A stretch of 64,000 nt of DNA, from positions 558,001 through 622,000 of the forward strand of contig NC_016633.1 in the NCBI RefSeq assembly GCF_000236685.1. Reading direction: 5' to 3'. The stretch is from Sphaerochaeta pleomorpha str. Grapes (lineage in GTDB: Bacteria; Spirochaetota; Spirochaetia; Sphaerochaetales; Sphaerochaetaceae). The stretch's first letter is position 1. Every line of letters starts with the position of its first letter. Shown here in pieces: positions 8,064 through 16,686 of this stretch. The notes under the pieces are model-generated. The model saw only the letters and a program-made list of their open reading frames with translations. It did not search any database and had not been told where the DNA came from. A program made the translations under genes and the position numbers.

Positions 8064-9815
8064 ATGGATGTTGTATTGATTATGGTATTGGCCTTCGGTG
8101 GCTATATCATCGCATACAAACTATACGGTGAGTTTATCGGGAAAAAGATTTTTCAAATCTCCAACAAGAACAAAACCCCTGCTGAAGAATTCGAAGATGG
8201 TATCGACTACGTACCAACAAAAAAAGGAATCATTTTTGGACACCATTTCACTTCTATTGCCGGAACCGGCCCTATCGTAGGACCAGCAATCGCAGTAATC
8301 TGGGGATGGGTTCCAGCCTTGATCTGGGTATTTGTCGGATCAATCGTCATGGGTGCTGTGCATGACTTCTCCTCATTGGTCATGTCCTTAAGAAACCAAG
8401 GAAAGTCAATTTCCGAGATTTCGGCCCAATACGTAAGCAAAAGAATCCGGTATGTATTCTTCCTCATCGTATTCATCGAACTGTGGCTTTTCCTCGCTAT
8501 CCTGGGAATGATCATTGCAGTCATTTTCCATATGTATCCACAGGCCGTATTCCCCGTTTGGATGGAAATCCCTATTGCCATTACCTTGGGCTGGGCAATT
8601 TACAAACGCAATGCAAACGTGACAAAGGTTACCACGTTGGCAGTTGTCATTATGTACATAACCGTAATCCTCGGCCACTGGATTCCCCTTGACATGCCAG
8701 TGATCGGAAGCATGCCAGCCACAGGGACCTGGACTATCATTTTGTTCATATATGCCTTTATCGCTTCCACCCTTCCAGTCACAACCTTGTTGCAACCCAG
8801 AGATTATATCAATGCCTGGGAACTGTTTGTTGCAATGACCGTGCTTATTCTTGGCATCGTCGTAGCATCGTTCAGCGGATTGCATTTTGTAGCCCCTAGC
8901 GTACAGGCAATGCCTGAGGGAGCTCCTTCTCTTTGGCCCTTCCTGTTCATTACAATCGCCTGTGGAGCCATTTCCGGTTTCCATGCGGTAGTAGCCTCGG
9001 GAACCACAGCCAAGCAGGTTGCCAAAGAAGAGGATGCCAAGTTTGTAGGATACGGTTCCATGTTGATGGAAGGTGCCCTTTCGGTTTTGGTTATCATAGC
9101 AACAACTGCCGGCATCGGGCTCGCGGCCCGCGGCGATACCTCTGCTATTACAGGTATTGCAAAATGGACTGAGCACTATGCTTCATGGAGTTCGGCTGCA
9201 GGATTGGGAGCTAAAGTCGGGGCCTTTGTCGAAGGGTCTGCCAATATGATCAGTTATATCGGGATTCCCAAATCCCTGGGTCTAATCATCATGGGCGTCT
9301 TTGTTGCATCCTTTGCAGGGACATCGCTCGATACAACAGCCCGTCTCCAGCGCTATGTCATCCAGGAATTGCTTGGGGCAAACCGTGTTGGTGCCTCCGA
9401 GAAAAACAATTTCTTCACGAATAAATATGGTGCTACGATCCTTGCTCTTCTCGCAGCAGGTCTGTTGGCATTCTCAACAGGTGTTGACGGCACCGGGGCT
9501 TTGGCTCTCTGGCCGCTATTCGGAGCAAACAACCAGGCTCTGGCAGCCCTTGCCCTGTTTACTGCATCAGTCTACTTGAGACAGACTAGTGGAAAGAAAT
9601 ACCTTGTAACTTTTATTCCTGCATGCTTTATGGTGTTCATGACAACCTGGGCCCTTATCAGCAACGAAATTACCTATTTCGGCACAGGCAAGGTTCTACT
9701 GGGTACCATAAACCTCATCATTTTACTAATTGTTGCCTATGTTACTATTGAAAGCCTCATGGCAATGTTCAAAAAGACTGCAAAAGTGGTTCTAAAACCA
9801 GTAAAGGTATCATAA
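8064..9815 (+). CDS. cstA: CstA-family transporter (carbon starvation protein A)
   Basis: A 583-residue polytopic membrane protein of the CstA family, which imports pyruvate and/or peptides in other bacteria. The N-terminus MDVVLIMVLAFGGYIIAYKL and the block HHFTSIAGTGPIVGPAIAVIWGW are family hallmarks, as is the later FVASFAGTSLDTTARLQRY. It is about 100 residues shorter than the E. coli protein. The ATG at 8064 has a perfect AAGGAGG six to seven bases upstream; an upstream TTG (7998) lies inside the -35 box and can be dismissed. The nearest downstream gene encodes a small membrane protein after a hairpin. The E. coli gene is controlled by Crp; no Crp site is evident here. Substrate assignment is by family only. 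Confidence 0.93.
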   Translation: MDVVLIMVLAFGGYIIAYKLYGEFIGKKIFQISNKNKTPAEEFEDGIDYVPTKKGIIFGHHFTSIAGTGPIVGPAIAVIWGWVPALIWVFVGSIVMGAVHDFSSLVMSLRNQGKSISEISAQYVSKRIRYVFFLIVFIELWLFLAILGMIIAVIFHMYPQAVFPVWMEIPIAITLGWAIYKRNANVTKVTTLAVVIMYITVILGHWIPLDMPVIGSMPATGTWTIILFIYAFIASTLPVTTLLQPRDYINAWELFVAMTVLILGIVVASFSGLHFVAPSVQAMPEGAPSLWPFLFITIACGAISGFHAVVASGTTAKQVAKEEDAKFVGYGSMLMEGALSVLVIIATTAGIGLAARGDTSAITGIAKWTEHYASWSSAAGLGAKVGAFVEGSANMISYIGIPKSLGLIIMGVFVASFAGTSLDTTARLQRYVIQELLGANRVGASEKNNFFTNKYGATILALLAAGLLAFSTGVDGTGALALWPLFGANNQALAALALFTASVYLRQTSGKKYLVTFIPACFMVFMTTWALISNEITYFGTGKVLLGTINLIILLIVAYVTIESLMAMFKKTAKVVLKPVKVS

Positions 9816-9835
9816 TTCTTACTCAAAAAGAGTGT

Positions 9836-9863
9836 ACAGGGCAGCCAATTCTGGCTGTCCTGT
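9836..9863 (+). terminator. Hairpin after cstA
   Basis: An 11-base-pair stem, ACAGGGCAGCC with GGCTGTCCTGT (one G-T wobble), loop AATTCT, starts 20 bases after the cstA stop. The following sequence TATCAAATGTTTTC is not a clean T run, so termination may be partial and the next three genes may receive read-through. Confidence 0.55.
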
Positions 9864-9898
9864 TATCAAATGTTTTCTACAATAGGCGGTATTTCAGT

Positions 9899-10354
9899 AT
9901 GGATATGAGTGAATTTTTCAGAATTCGAAGACAGGCCTACCTCATGATTGCTTTGACCATTGCCGGGTTACTCCTTGTTTTTTTGCTCCACAGGTTTTTC
10001 CCTGATGCGAGCTTCGCCAGGGAAGCAAACAGGGTCAATTCAGTTATCGCCCTTTTGGCAACCACACTTTTTGCCATCGGGTTTCCCATACTCCTTCGGA
10101 CCGGGTATTTCCAGAAGGGGGCGAAAAGCGGAGGATTGCACGTCTCCGATTTTTCACGCATGAAGCATTTGGTCGGTTATTCTGTCGGAATCGGTGAGAT
10201 ATGCATGCTTTTTGCGTATTATGTGCCAATCTACACGTATCATCTGTATTTGACGGTCCTTGTAGGAATCTATGGCATCTATTCCATTTTCCCTTCAAAG
10301 GATACATATAAAAAAGAATTGCGAAGCTTTGGAGTACTTGATGACAATGCTTAG
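9899..10354 (+). CDS. Four-segment membrane protein of unknown function
   Basis: A 151-residue protein with four predicted membrane segments, near residues 14-32, 46-66, 90-108 and 112-130, and a charged C-terminus (PSKDTYKKELRSFGVLDDNA). I do not recognise a family. Its stop codon overlaps the start of the next gene (shared 14 bases), and that gene in turn overlaps a Get3/ArsA-like ATPase gene, so the three are translationally coupled. A membrane partner for the ATPase is a natural guess. An ATG two codons later is an equally possible start. Confidence 0.7.
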   Translation: MDMSEFFRIRRQAYLMIALTIAGLLLVFLLHRFFPDASFAREANRVNSVIALLATTLFAIGFPILLRTGYFQKGAKSGGLHVSDFSRMKHLVGYSVGIGEICMLFAYYVPIYTYHLYLTVLVGIYGIYSIFPSKDTYKKELRSFGVLDDNA

Positions 10355-10628
10355 GCGACTTTACAAGGCGATAGGTGAATTCTTTTCAGGCATTCACATC
10401 GCCGCAATGTACAAGGCAACTGCACAAATAGAATATGAGATCAGGGAGATGGAAAATTCCTTTACCCTGATGCTGTTCGGAAATTTCATAGGGTTGCCCT
10501 CCCCCCCGATGCCTTTGGCACTCGATCTTCTGCCAGTCATGGCTGATGATTTGGATCGGATGTTGCTGCGGTCTTCCCAGACAGGAAACGGACTCAGCGA
10601 ACTGGCAAGTATCATGGGAGAACCCTAA
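10341..10628 (+). CDS. Small protein coupled to a Get3/ArsA-like ATPase
   Basis: A 95-residue protein from the ATG at 10341, with GGAG six bases upstream, inside the end of the preceding gene. The middle reads LMLFGNFIGLPSPPMPLALD, a proline-rich hydrophobic stretch, followed by an acidic-polar helix with DDLDRMLLR. It is too short for a transporter and may lie against the membrane or form a protein-protein interface. Its TAA shares one base with the ATG of the ATPase (TAATG). No function is recognised; tight coupling suggests a subunit or adaptor of the ATPase. Confidence 0.72.
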   Translation: MTMLRRLYKAIGEFFSGIHIAAMYKATAQIEYEIREMENSFTLMLFGNFIGLPSPPMPLALDLLPVMADDLDRMLLRSSQTGNGLSELASIMGEP

Positions 10629-11524
10629 TGGCACAGATACATATCTATATCGGAAAAGGCGGAGTCGGCAAGTCGACCAGTTCTTCGTTGGAAGCCCTTC
10701 GTTTTGCGAACGATACAGACAAAAAAGTCTTGCTGGTCTCTATGGACCCGGCCCACAACCTGCATGATCTTTTCAATACAAAACTCGGGGAAAAACAGAC
10801 GAAAGTTTCTCCCAACCTTTCTCTCAGCGAGTTCGACCTGGACAAGAAAAGCCGAGAGTATATGGCATCTATCCAGAAAGAACTGAAAGGCCTGTACCAC
10901 TATCAGCAGGCTCTCAATATTGATAAGTATTTCAACATCTTGAAATTTGCCCCAGGCATGGAAGAATATGCGTCCCTGTTGGTTCTTGAGCAATGTTTTG
11001 ACGAGAAACACTATGATGAGGTCCTTATCGATACACCACCGACCGCGCTTACTTTGAAAACCCTCGCTTTGCCAAGTGTAAATCTCCATTGGGTCGATCA
11101 TTTGATAGAAATGCGTGAAGAAATCGTCCAGAAAAAGAATTGCATAGCAAATATCAGGAAAGAAAACCTAAACACCCTTGGTGAAGACCCAATATTTGGC
11201 AGGTTGCTGCGAATGAAAAAACGCTATGCCAAGCTCAAGGAACAGCTGCAAGACAAAAAGATCACAGAGATTTGTCTGGTACTCAATGAAGATGAACTGA
11301 GTTTTTCCGAGAGCCTTATGATCCAGGAACAACTGAAATCACTTTCCATCGGTATCAGCAAGATAATTGTCAATAAAGGTTCAGTAGCGTCACAGCAGAC
11401 TGAGATAATTGCAAACTCATTTCCACAGGCTTCCCTTGAACTGATCCCTTTAGGGGAAAAACCAATTCAGGGACTGGAAAACCTCCATTCCTTTTCAAAA
11501 GAAATCACGATGTTCAGACAATAA
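10628..11524 (+). CDS. Get3/ArsA-family ATPase
   Basis: A 298-residue single-domain ATPase of the SIMIBI class. The deviant Walker A GKGGVGKST spans residues 9-17, switch I DPAHNL begins at residue 40, and switch II IDTPPTALTLKTL begins near residue 134. These match Get3/ArsA, though the usual D-T-A-P-T-G-H reads D-T-P-P-T-A-L. No CxxC zinc or arsenite-binding Cys pair is present, and neither arsB nor arsR is nearby, so arsenic resistance is unlikely. The length suits a half-size homodimer like Get3, which delivers tail-anchored membrane proteins in eukaryotes. Co-translated with a small protein and a membrane protein. GGGAG precedes the ATG. The role in bacteria is inference. Confidence 0.87.
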   Translation: MAQIHIYIGKGGVGKSTSSSLEALRFANDTDKKVLLVSMDPAHNLHDLFNTKLGEKQTKVSPNLSLSEFDLDKKSREYMASIQKELKGLYHYQQALNIDKYFNILKFAPGMEEYASLLVLEQCFDEKHYDEVLIDTPPTALTLKTLALPSVNLHWVDHLIEMREEIVQKKNCIANIRKENLNTLGEDPIFGRLLRMKKRYAKLKEQLQDKKITEICLVLNEDELSFSESLMIQEQLKSLSIGISKIIVNKGSVASQQTEIIANSFPQASLELIPLGEKPIQGLENLHSFSKEITMFRQ

Positions 11525-11561
11525 TGATTTTTGCTCCCAGCCAGTGGATCGTGCTCCCAAG

Positions 11562-11600
11562 AAGGTTTTTTCCTCTTCCCTTTGGAAAAGGAAAAGCCTT
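11562..11600 (+). terminator. Possible weak terminator hairpin after the ATPase cassette
   Basis: AAGGTTTTTTCC pairs imperfectly with GGAAAAGCCTT across a pyrimidine-rich loop, about 40 bases after the stop codon. There is no clear T run, only TTTCTTC. Reported at low confidence. Confidence 0.3.
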
Positions 11601-11679
11601 TCTTCATTCCTGTACCGGTTGTTTCCATATTGTTTTTTATCCAAGTATCTGTGAACATGATGCCACATAGTACATTATT

Positions 11680-11688
11680 TGCTATACT
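11680..11688 (+). promoter_or_regulatory. Extended -10 promoter of the aminopeptidase pair
   Basis: TGCTATACT is an extended -10 element (TG-n-TATACT) with its -10 hexamer at 11683-11688. It lies 17 bases before the start codon of the next gene, with GGAGG in between. No good -35 is seen, as is usual for extended -10 promoters. The same nine bases occur upstream of murG on the other strand. Confidence 0.45.
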
Positions 11689-11705
11689 AGGCTTTCGGAG
11701 GATCG

Positions 11706-12893
11706 ATGGAAGAAATACTGAGGCGGTACGCCCGTCTGATAATAAAGACTCAATTGAAACTGGAGAGAGGCGACCAGCTCTCCATCAATACAGAAGGTAG
11801 CTACATGGACTTTGCCAGACTGTTGGCAAAGATTGCATGCGAAGCCACCTTGCAGACCGTGAATATTGTGGAAACCAACCATGGGAAGGTTGTGCAGGTC
11901 ATCCAGATGGACCCCATCGAACCGGAAATCTTCAGGCCGGAGGTAAAAGGGTTCGTCATGTGCCATATTTTCAGTCTTGACGAAACGCCCTTCCAGCATG
12001 ACGGAAAACCGAAGGCACTCGCCAATGAGGTAGCCTTGCTCGGTTCCTTCGGCTTGCTGAGCGAACCGGTGTTCCTCGACCGCCGCATTGCAGTTCCCTG
12101 GGCAAATATCCCACTCCCGGGACCAAACTGGGCCTCACAGCTTCTCGATGCAGAGGTAACGAACCTCGAAATGTGGAATTTGTTTGCCATGATATTCCGC
12201 CTTGAGGACGACAATGCTTCAAGCTTCTGGGAAAGCCAGGCTAACCTATTGCATTTCCGCAAGCAGAAACTGAACAAATTGGGTCCTGTAGAACTTAATC
12301 TGACAGGATCGGGATGGTCGCTCAAGACAACTAAAGCACCTAACACCCTCTGGGCAGGTGGAATGAACACAGTTTCCTCGGGAAGGAAGTTTATTCCTGC
12401 CCTACCTATGCAAAACGTCTTTGCTTCCCTCGATTGCACGCTTTCAAATGGAACCATTGCGAGTTCCCGGTCGTTTTTACTCTTTGGCCAGACGGTAGAG
12501 GATGCCACCTTTACCATTGAGGGAGGAAAGGTAACCTCCTTTTCAGCAACCAAGGGCAAAGAAGCCCTCGAAGCCTTCTTTGCCATAGACGAAGGGGCAA
12601 GACAGGTAGCCGAGATTTCCCTCGCTGACAACGATACCCTGGAAAGCCATTACCTTGAAAAAGGGGTGCATGTACACTTCAACAGGGCAATGACCAGCAA
12701 CATCGCATTCGGAGGGTTTACGCTTGCTTCTTTGACCGACCAGGACTCAGACGAAGCTATCGATGACTCTCACCTCTCACGTTCTTTGGTACGGCTTGAA
12801 ATCCCTGTAGGCAGCAACAGTCTCTCGGTAACAGCCTTAAACGGTGAAGGTGACATGACTACCTTGATGGAAGAAGGTGTATTCATAGACTAG
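11706..12893 (+). CDS. M29-family aminopeptidase paralogue with a degenerate metal site
   Basis: A 395-residue homologue of thermophilic M29 metallo-aminopeptidases (AmpS/AmpT). The overall fold aligns with the next gene along its length: PWANIPLPGPNWASQLL corresponds to PWCVCCAPGPRWAKQVL, and VAEISLAD to IGECALVDE. The metal ligands are partly lost. The E-E of the normal IPSEELF block is replaced by Q-N in LPMQNVF, and the C-terminal H-x-D of MHVDFM is replaced by R-L-E. Catalysis of the normal type is therefore doubtful. It may be a regulatory or structural partner of the second paralogue, whose gene follows after 12 bases. GGAGG stands four bases before the ATG. Confidence 0.82.
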   Translation: MEEILRRYARLIIKTQLKLERGDQLSINTEGSYMDFARLLAKIACEATLQTVNIVETNHGKVVQVIQMDPIEPEIFRPEVKGFVMCHIFSLDETPFQHDGKPKALANEVALLGSFGLLSEPVFLDRRIAVPWANIPLPGPNWASQLLDAEVTNLEMWNLFAMIFRLEDDNASSFWESQANLLHFRKQKLNKLGPVELNLTGSGWSLKTTKAPNTLWAGGMNTVSSGRKFIPALPMQNVFASLDCTLSNGTIASSRSFLLFGQTVEDATFTIEGGKVTSFSATKGKEALEAFFAIDEGARQVAEISLADNDTLESHYLEKGVHVHFNRAMTSNIAFGGFTLASLTDQDSDEAIDDSHLSRSLVRLEIPVGSNSLSVTALNGEGDMTTLMEEGVFID

Positions 12894-12905
12894 GAGTTGA
12901 CAGTA

Positions 12906-14129
12906 ATGGATCAAAAACTCATTGAATCGTATGCAGACCTTGTCGTAAGACGAGGTATCAATCTGCAGAAAAACAAAAGCGTCGCAATTCTCAGCGGTCC
13001 TGGCACGTATTATTTTGCCAGGGCCCTGGCTAAGGCTGCCTATCGTGCCGGAGCCTTGCATACTCAGATTTTTCTCGATGACCTGGATATACTCTCAGAG
13101 AGACTTAAATACCAGGATACCGATCAGCTGAGAGAAAACCCTGCTTTTTTGAAAAGCTTCGACTATGAGATGTGTGCTGAAAACTGGGGATATATTCGCA
13201 TTGACAGCACTGAAGACAGGCTGGACCATGCGCCCTTGGACAGGGAAAAAAACCAGATACTGGGAACTGCTAAACGCCAGTTCTCCTCGACCAGGTTCGA
13301 CAAACTCATGCGGCACCAGTTGCCTTGGTGTGTCTGCTGTGCCCCAGGGCCACGCTGGGCTAAGCAGGTGCTCGGTGACGAGGCTACAGAGGATGATATG
13401 ATGGAAGTCCTCAAACCGATTCTCCTACTCGACCAGGGTGATCCTATAGCGGCCTGGGATGAACATGACCGGAAAATCAAAGAACGGCAGCAAAAGCTCA
13501 ACAGCCTTCATATTGACAGCCTGCACTTTAAAAGCCCAGTTACAGATTTTACCATTGGCTTCGATTCCCACTCACGCTTTATCGGCGGGTCGGAAAACCT
13601 TCCCGATTCCAGGGTCTTTTTCCCCAATATCCCGAGCGAGGAACTGTTTACAACACCCCATATGCTCAGAGCCGACGGATATATCACCACCACCCGCCCT
13701 GTGTCAGTACTCAATGCAAGAACCGAGGAGATCCGTCTGGAATTCAAGGATGGCAAGGTTGTGGATTATTCTGCCAAAGTCGGAAAAGACGTGATGGATG
13801 CATTCTTCTCCATTGATGAAGGAACCAGACGCATCGGCGAATGTGCCTTAGTTGATGAAACGAATCCCATCGCAAAAAGCAAATTGGTTTTTGATTCTAT
13901 CCTGCTTGATGAGAATGCTTCCTGCCACATTGCACTGGGAGATGCCTATCCTTCGTGCTTGACCAACGGGGAAACCCTTACCACGAAAGAGGATCTGCAT
14001 AAAAATGGTTGCAATACCTCTTTGATGCATGTTGATTTCATGGTTGGTTCGAAACAGATGCAGATTACTGCCAAGACAAGGGAAGGCGAAGAGGTCGAGC
14101 TGATGAGAAACGGAGTGCTCGTCTTCTAG
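12906..14129 (+). CDS. M29-family metallo-aminopeptidase
   Basis: A 407-residue cytoplasmic aminopeptidase of peptidase family M29, which removes N-terminal residues using two metal ions. The expected ligand blocks are all visible: NIPSEELFTTP, GTRRIGECALVDE, LLDENASCHIALGDAYPSC and SLMHVDFMVGS, supplying Glu, Glu, His, His and Asp. The start at 12906 has AGGAG nine bases upstream, and a TTG three codons earlier lies beside that site. The stop TAG overlaps the stop of convergent coaX in the palindrome CTAG, so there is no room for a terminator between the two genes. Probably acts in peptide recycling together with its paralogue. Confidence 0.92.
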   Translation: MDQKLIESYADLVVRRGINLQKNKSVAILSGPGTYYFARALAKAAYRAGALHTQIFLDDLDILSERLKYQDTDQLRENPAFLKSFDYEMCAENWGYIRIDSTEDRLDHAPLDREKNQILGTAKRQFSSTRFDKLMRHQLPWCVCCAPGPRWAKQVLGDEATEDDMMEVLKPILLLDQGDPIAAWDEHDRKIKERQQKLNSLHIDSLHFKSPVTDFTIGFDSHSRFIGGSENLPDSRVFFPNIPSEELFTTPHMLRADGYITTTRPVSVLNARTEEIRLEFKDGKVVDYSAKVGKDVMDAFFSIDEGTRRIGECALVDETNPIAKSKLVFDSILLDENASCHIALGDAYPSCLTNGETLTTKEDLHKNGCNTSLMHVDFMVGSKQMQITAKTREGEEVELMRNGVLVF

Positions 14130-14887
14130 TTGAGGTCGGAGATTAGCTTCAGCCCATCGAGCGTATGCATCGGGGAGACCTGATTGAGACGCGAGATGAG
14201 CGGGGCTATGGTCCGGCTCAAGCCTCCGGTAGCGATTACATACACTTCTCTCTCAAGTTCCTGCTCGGTTTTCTCGATGATCGAGGTAACCATCCCTGCA
14301 TACCCGAACATGATCCCGCTCCTGATAGAGTCTTGGCTATTGCGGCCTATCACGGAAGAAGGGACTTTCAATTCAACCTGGGGAAGCTGGGCAGTATTGC
14401 CAAACAAGGCATTTACCGCTGTTACAAGCCCAGGTGCAATGGATGCACCCAAAACAGTACCATCCTGGTCTACCGTACTGAAGGTCAAAGCTGTACCGAA
14501 GTCGATTACGACTACAGCGCTTTCAGGATGCATGAAATGAGCTTGAGCCAAATTACAGATTAAGTCAGAGCCGAGTTCCTGGGGAATGGAATCATTTTTC
14601 AAACCGGTATTGACGAATCGATCGACCATCAAGGGCTGAACGTCAAACAGACGTACGACATTTTTCTGAATGGAACGGGTGAGGTTCGGTACGACCGAGC
14701 TGATTACAGCCCGGTCAATATCGTCAGTATGCAACCCTGCATGGGAGATGAGGCTATCGAGCACAACGAAATATTCGTCGGTAGTCTTCCGCTGGTCGCT
14801 ATAGATACGAAAGGAATGGACCCAGTCTTTTCCGTCATGGACGGCAATTACTATATTCGTGTTCCCGATATCTACAGCAAAGAGCAT
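14126..14887 (-). CDS. coaX: Type III pantothenate kinase
   Basis: A 253-residue kinase of the ASKHA fold that phosphorylates pantothenate, the first step of coenzyme A synthesis. The phosphate motif D-x-G-N-T appears as VDIGNTN at residues 5-11, and the second phosphate-binding block reads VVIDFGTALTF around residue 125. The C-terminal block VYVIATGGLSR is also typical. Type III kinases need a monovalent cation and are not inhibited by CoA (family knowledge). AAGGAGG is placed seven bases before the ATG. It lies 12 bases downstream of the ABC-F gene on the same strand, so the two may be co-transcribed. Confidence 0.95.
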   Translation of the reverse strand: MLFAVDIGNTNIVIAVHDGKDWVHSFRIYSDQRKTTDEYFVVLDSLISHAGLHTDDIDRAVISSVVPNLTRSIQKNVVRLFDVQPLMVDRFVNTGLKNDSIPQELGSDLICNLAQAHFMHPESAVVVIDFGTALTFSTVDQDGTVLGASIAPGLVTAVNALFGNTAQLPQVELKVPSSVIGRNSQDSIRSGIMFGYAGMVTSIIEKTEQELEREVYVIATGGLSRTIAPLISRLNQVSPMHTLDGLKLISDLN

Positions 14888-14899
14888 AGACTTCCCTCC

Positions 14900-16537
14900 T
14901 TACAGGGCTACCGTGTGGCTAGCCGTTGCATATTTCTCATCACGCAGAGCCTTGATAGTAGCGTCATTGAAATAATCCTCGAAGGAAATCATCCTGTCGA
15001 TTGTACCGCCGGGTGTAAACTCGACAATCCTATTTGCAATGGTGTCTACAAACTGATGGTCATGGCTATTGAAAAGGATTACTCCGGTAAATTCGATAAG
15101 GCCGTCATTGAGGGCACTGATAGATTCCAGGTCCAGATGGCTGGTCGGTTCATCAAAGATCAGGCAGTTGGCCTGCTGGAGCATCATGCGGGCTAGTACA
15201 CAACGTACTTTCTCGCCTCCGCTGAGAACCGTACAATCTTTGAGGGCTTCATCACCTGAGAAGAGCAACCGGCCAAGGAAGGAACGCACATAGGTGTCAT
15301 CCTTGTCTACGCTATAGGTGCGCAGCCAATCGGTAATGGAAAGATGTTCGGTAAAGAGGCTTGCATTGTTCTTGGGGAAGTAGGACAGGCTTGTAGTGAC
15401 CCCCCAGGTGAATGTCCCTTCATCCGGTTCCATATTCCCACAGAGTATTTCGAACAGGACAGTCTTTGCAAAATGGTCGGGACCTACAAAAGCTATTTTG
15501 TCCCCCGCATTTACGACTAAGTCGAAGTTATCGAGGACTTTCACCCCTTCGACCGTCTTGCTCAGGCCACGGACTTCCAGAATATTCCTTCCGACATCCC
15601 GAAGGGGCTTGAAGGCAATATAAGGGAAACGGCGTGAGGAGGGCTTGATATCGTCGATGGTAAGCTTGTCGATCAATTTCTTACGGCTGGTAGCCTGCTT
15701 GGCCTTTGCTACATTGGAGGAGAATCTCTGGATGAATTCCTTCAACTCGGAAATTTTCTCTTCCCTTCTCTTCTTGTCATCCTTCATTTGCTTTGCTGCA
15801 AGCTGGCTGGAAAGGTACCAGAAATCATAGTTACCTACATACAGCTGGATTTTTCCAAAGTCAATGTCAGCGACATGGGTACAGACGCTGTTGAGGAAGT
15901 GACGGTCATGGCTGACTACGATAACGGTATTGTCGAAATTGGCAAGGAATTCTTCAAGCCAATGGATGGACTCAAGGTCAAGGTGGTTGGTAGGTTCGTC
16001 AAGCAACAGGATATCGGGGTTCCCGAAAAGAGCCTGGGCCAACAGTACACGGACCTTGACATTGTCTTCAACCTCAGTCATTTTCTTGCCCTGGAGGTCA
16101 GTTGAGATTCCTAGGCCATCAAGCATCTGGGCTGCCTGGGCTTCTGCTTCCCAGCCGCCCATATCGGCAAAATCACCTTCCAGCTCAGCGGCACGAAGGC
16201 CATCTGCTTCAGTAAAGTCTTCTTTGGCATAGACTTCATCCCGTTCCTTCATCACGGCATAGAGTTCTTCATACCCCATGATAACGGTTTCCAAAACGGA
16301 ATAATTGTTGAAAGCAAAGTGATCCTGTCTCAATACGGCCATACGTTGACCGGTAGAGATGATTACCTCACCAGTATCAGGTTCAATCTCTCCTGACAGG
16401 ATTTTCAGGAAAGTTGATTTTCCAGCACCGTTGGCACCGATAATGCCATAGCAGTTGCCCGGTGTAAATTTTATATTTACTTCTTTGAACAGAACCTGGG
16501 TTCCGTAAGAAAGTCCAATGTTCGATGCAGTAATCAT
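14900..16537 (-). CDS. ABC-F family ATPase, YkpA-like
   Basis: A 545-residue soluble protein with two ABC domains joined by a charged linker (KQMKDDKKRREEKISELKEF). It is a ribosome-associated ABC-F type, not a transporter. Domain 1 has Walker A GANGAGKS and Walker B DILLLDEPTNHLD, but a degenerate signature (EVEDN where LSGGE is usual). Domain 2 has a normal LSGGEKVR but a degenerate P-loop, GPDHFAKT. This alternation is characteristic of the YkpA subgroup. The start at 16537 (MITASNIGLSYG) is chosen because an extension to 16582 would run through the terminator of the upstream tRNA genes. Likely role: translation on the ribosome, possibly relief of stalling. Substrate or trigger unknown. 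Confidence 0.88.
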   Translation of the reverse strand: MITASNIGLSYGTQVLFKEVNIKFTPGNCYGIIGANGAGKSTFLKILSGEIEPDTGEVIISTGQRMAVLRQDHFAFNNYSVLETVIMGYEELYAVMKERDEVYAKEDFTEADGLRAAELEGDFADMGGWEAEAQAAQMLDGLGISTDLQGKKMTEVEDNVKVRVLLAQALFGNPDILLLDEPTNHLDLESIHWLEEFLANFDNTVIVVSHDRHFLNSVCTHVADIDFGKIQLYVGNYDFWYLSSQLAAKQMKDDKKRREEKISELKEFIQRFSSNVAKAKQATSRKKLIDKLTIDDIKPSSRRFPYIAFKPLRDVGRNILEVRGLSKTVEGVKVLDNFDLVVNAGDKIAFVGPDHFAKTVLFEILCGNMEPDEGTFTWGVTTSLSYFPKNNASLFTEHLSITDWLRTYSVDKDDTYVRSFLGRLLFSGDEALKDCTVLSGGEKVRCVLARMMLQQANCLIFDEPTSHLDLESISALNDGLIEFTGVILFNSHDHQFVDTIANRIVEFTPGGTIDRMISFEDYFNDATIKALRDEKYATASHTVAL

Positions 16538-16568
16538 AGCTTCATTATCCTCATACGTCAGTATAGCC

Positions 16569-16595
16569 AAAAAAAAGAGCAACCTTCAAGGTTGC
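16569..16595 (-). terminator. Rho-independent terminator of the tRNA-Gln/Glu transcript
   Basis: On the minus strand GCAACCT pairs with AGGTTGC across a three-base loop, followed by CTC and eight T residues. It lies 15 bases beyond the 3' end of tRNA-Glu and just upstream of the ABC-F start. Confidence 0.85.
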
Positions 16596-16609
16596 CCCAC
16601 AAAAACCCT

Positions 16610-16681
16610 TAGTTCCTAGGGGAATCGAACCCCTATTTAGAGACTGAGAATCTCCTGTCCTAACCATTAGACGAAGGAACC
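16610..16681 (-). tRNA. tRNA-Glu (anticodon CTC)
   Basis: The minus strand folds as a cloverleaf. Acceptor GGTTCCT pairs with AGGAACT (terminal G-U). The anticodon arm GGAGA/TCTCT has loop TTCTCAG, giving CTC, and the T arm AGGGG-TTCGATT-CCCCT is intact. D-arm sequence CGTCTAATGGTTAGGAC is typical of glutamate tRNAs. CCA is not encoded. Confidence 0.93.
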
Positions 16682-16686
16682 GAAAA

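Noticed and set aside
10628-11524. Arsenite efflux ATPase (ArsA)
   Set aside because: The protein is half the size of classical ArsA, lacks the metalloid Cys pair, and has no arsB, arsD or arsR neighbours.
14126-14129. Overlap of the stop codons of the aminopeptidase and coaX genes as a possible frameshift
   Set aside because: Both proteins end normally; the shared CTAG simply encodes TAG on both strands.
14900-16537. Degenerate signature in the first ABC domain and degenerate P-loop in the second
   Set aside because: At first this looked like loss of function, but the same pattern is characteristic of the YkpA branch of ABC-F proteins, so it is not novel here.
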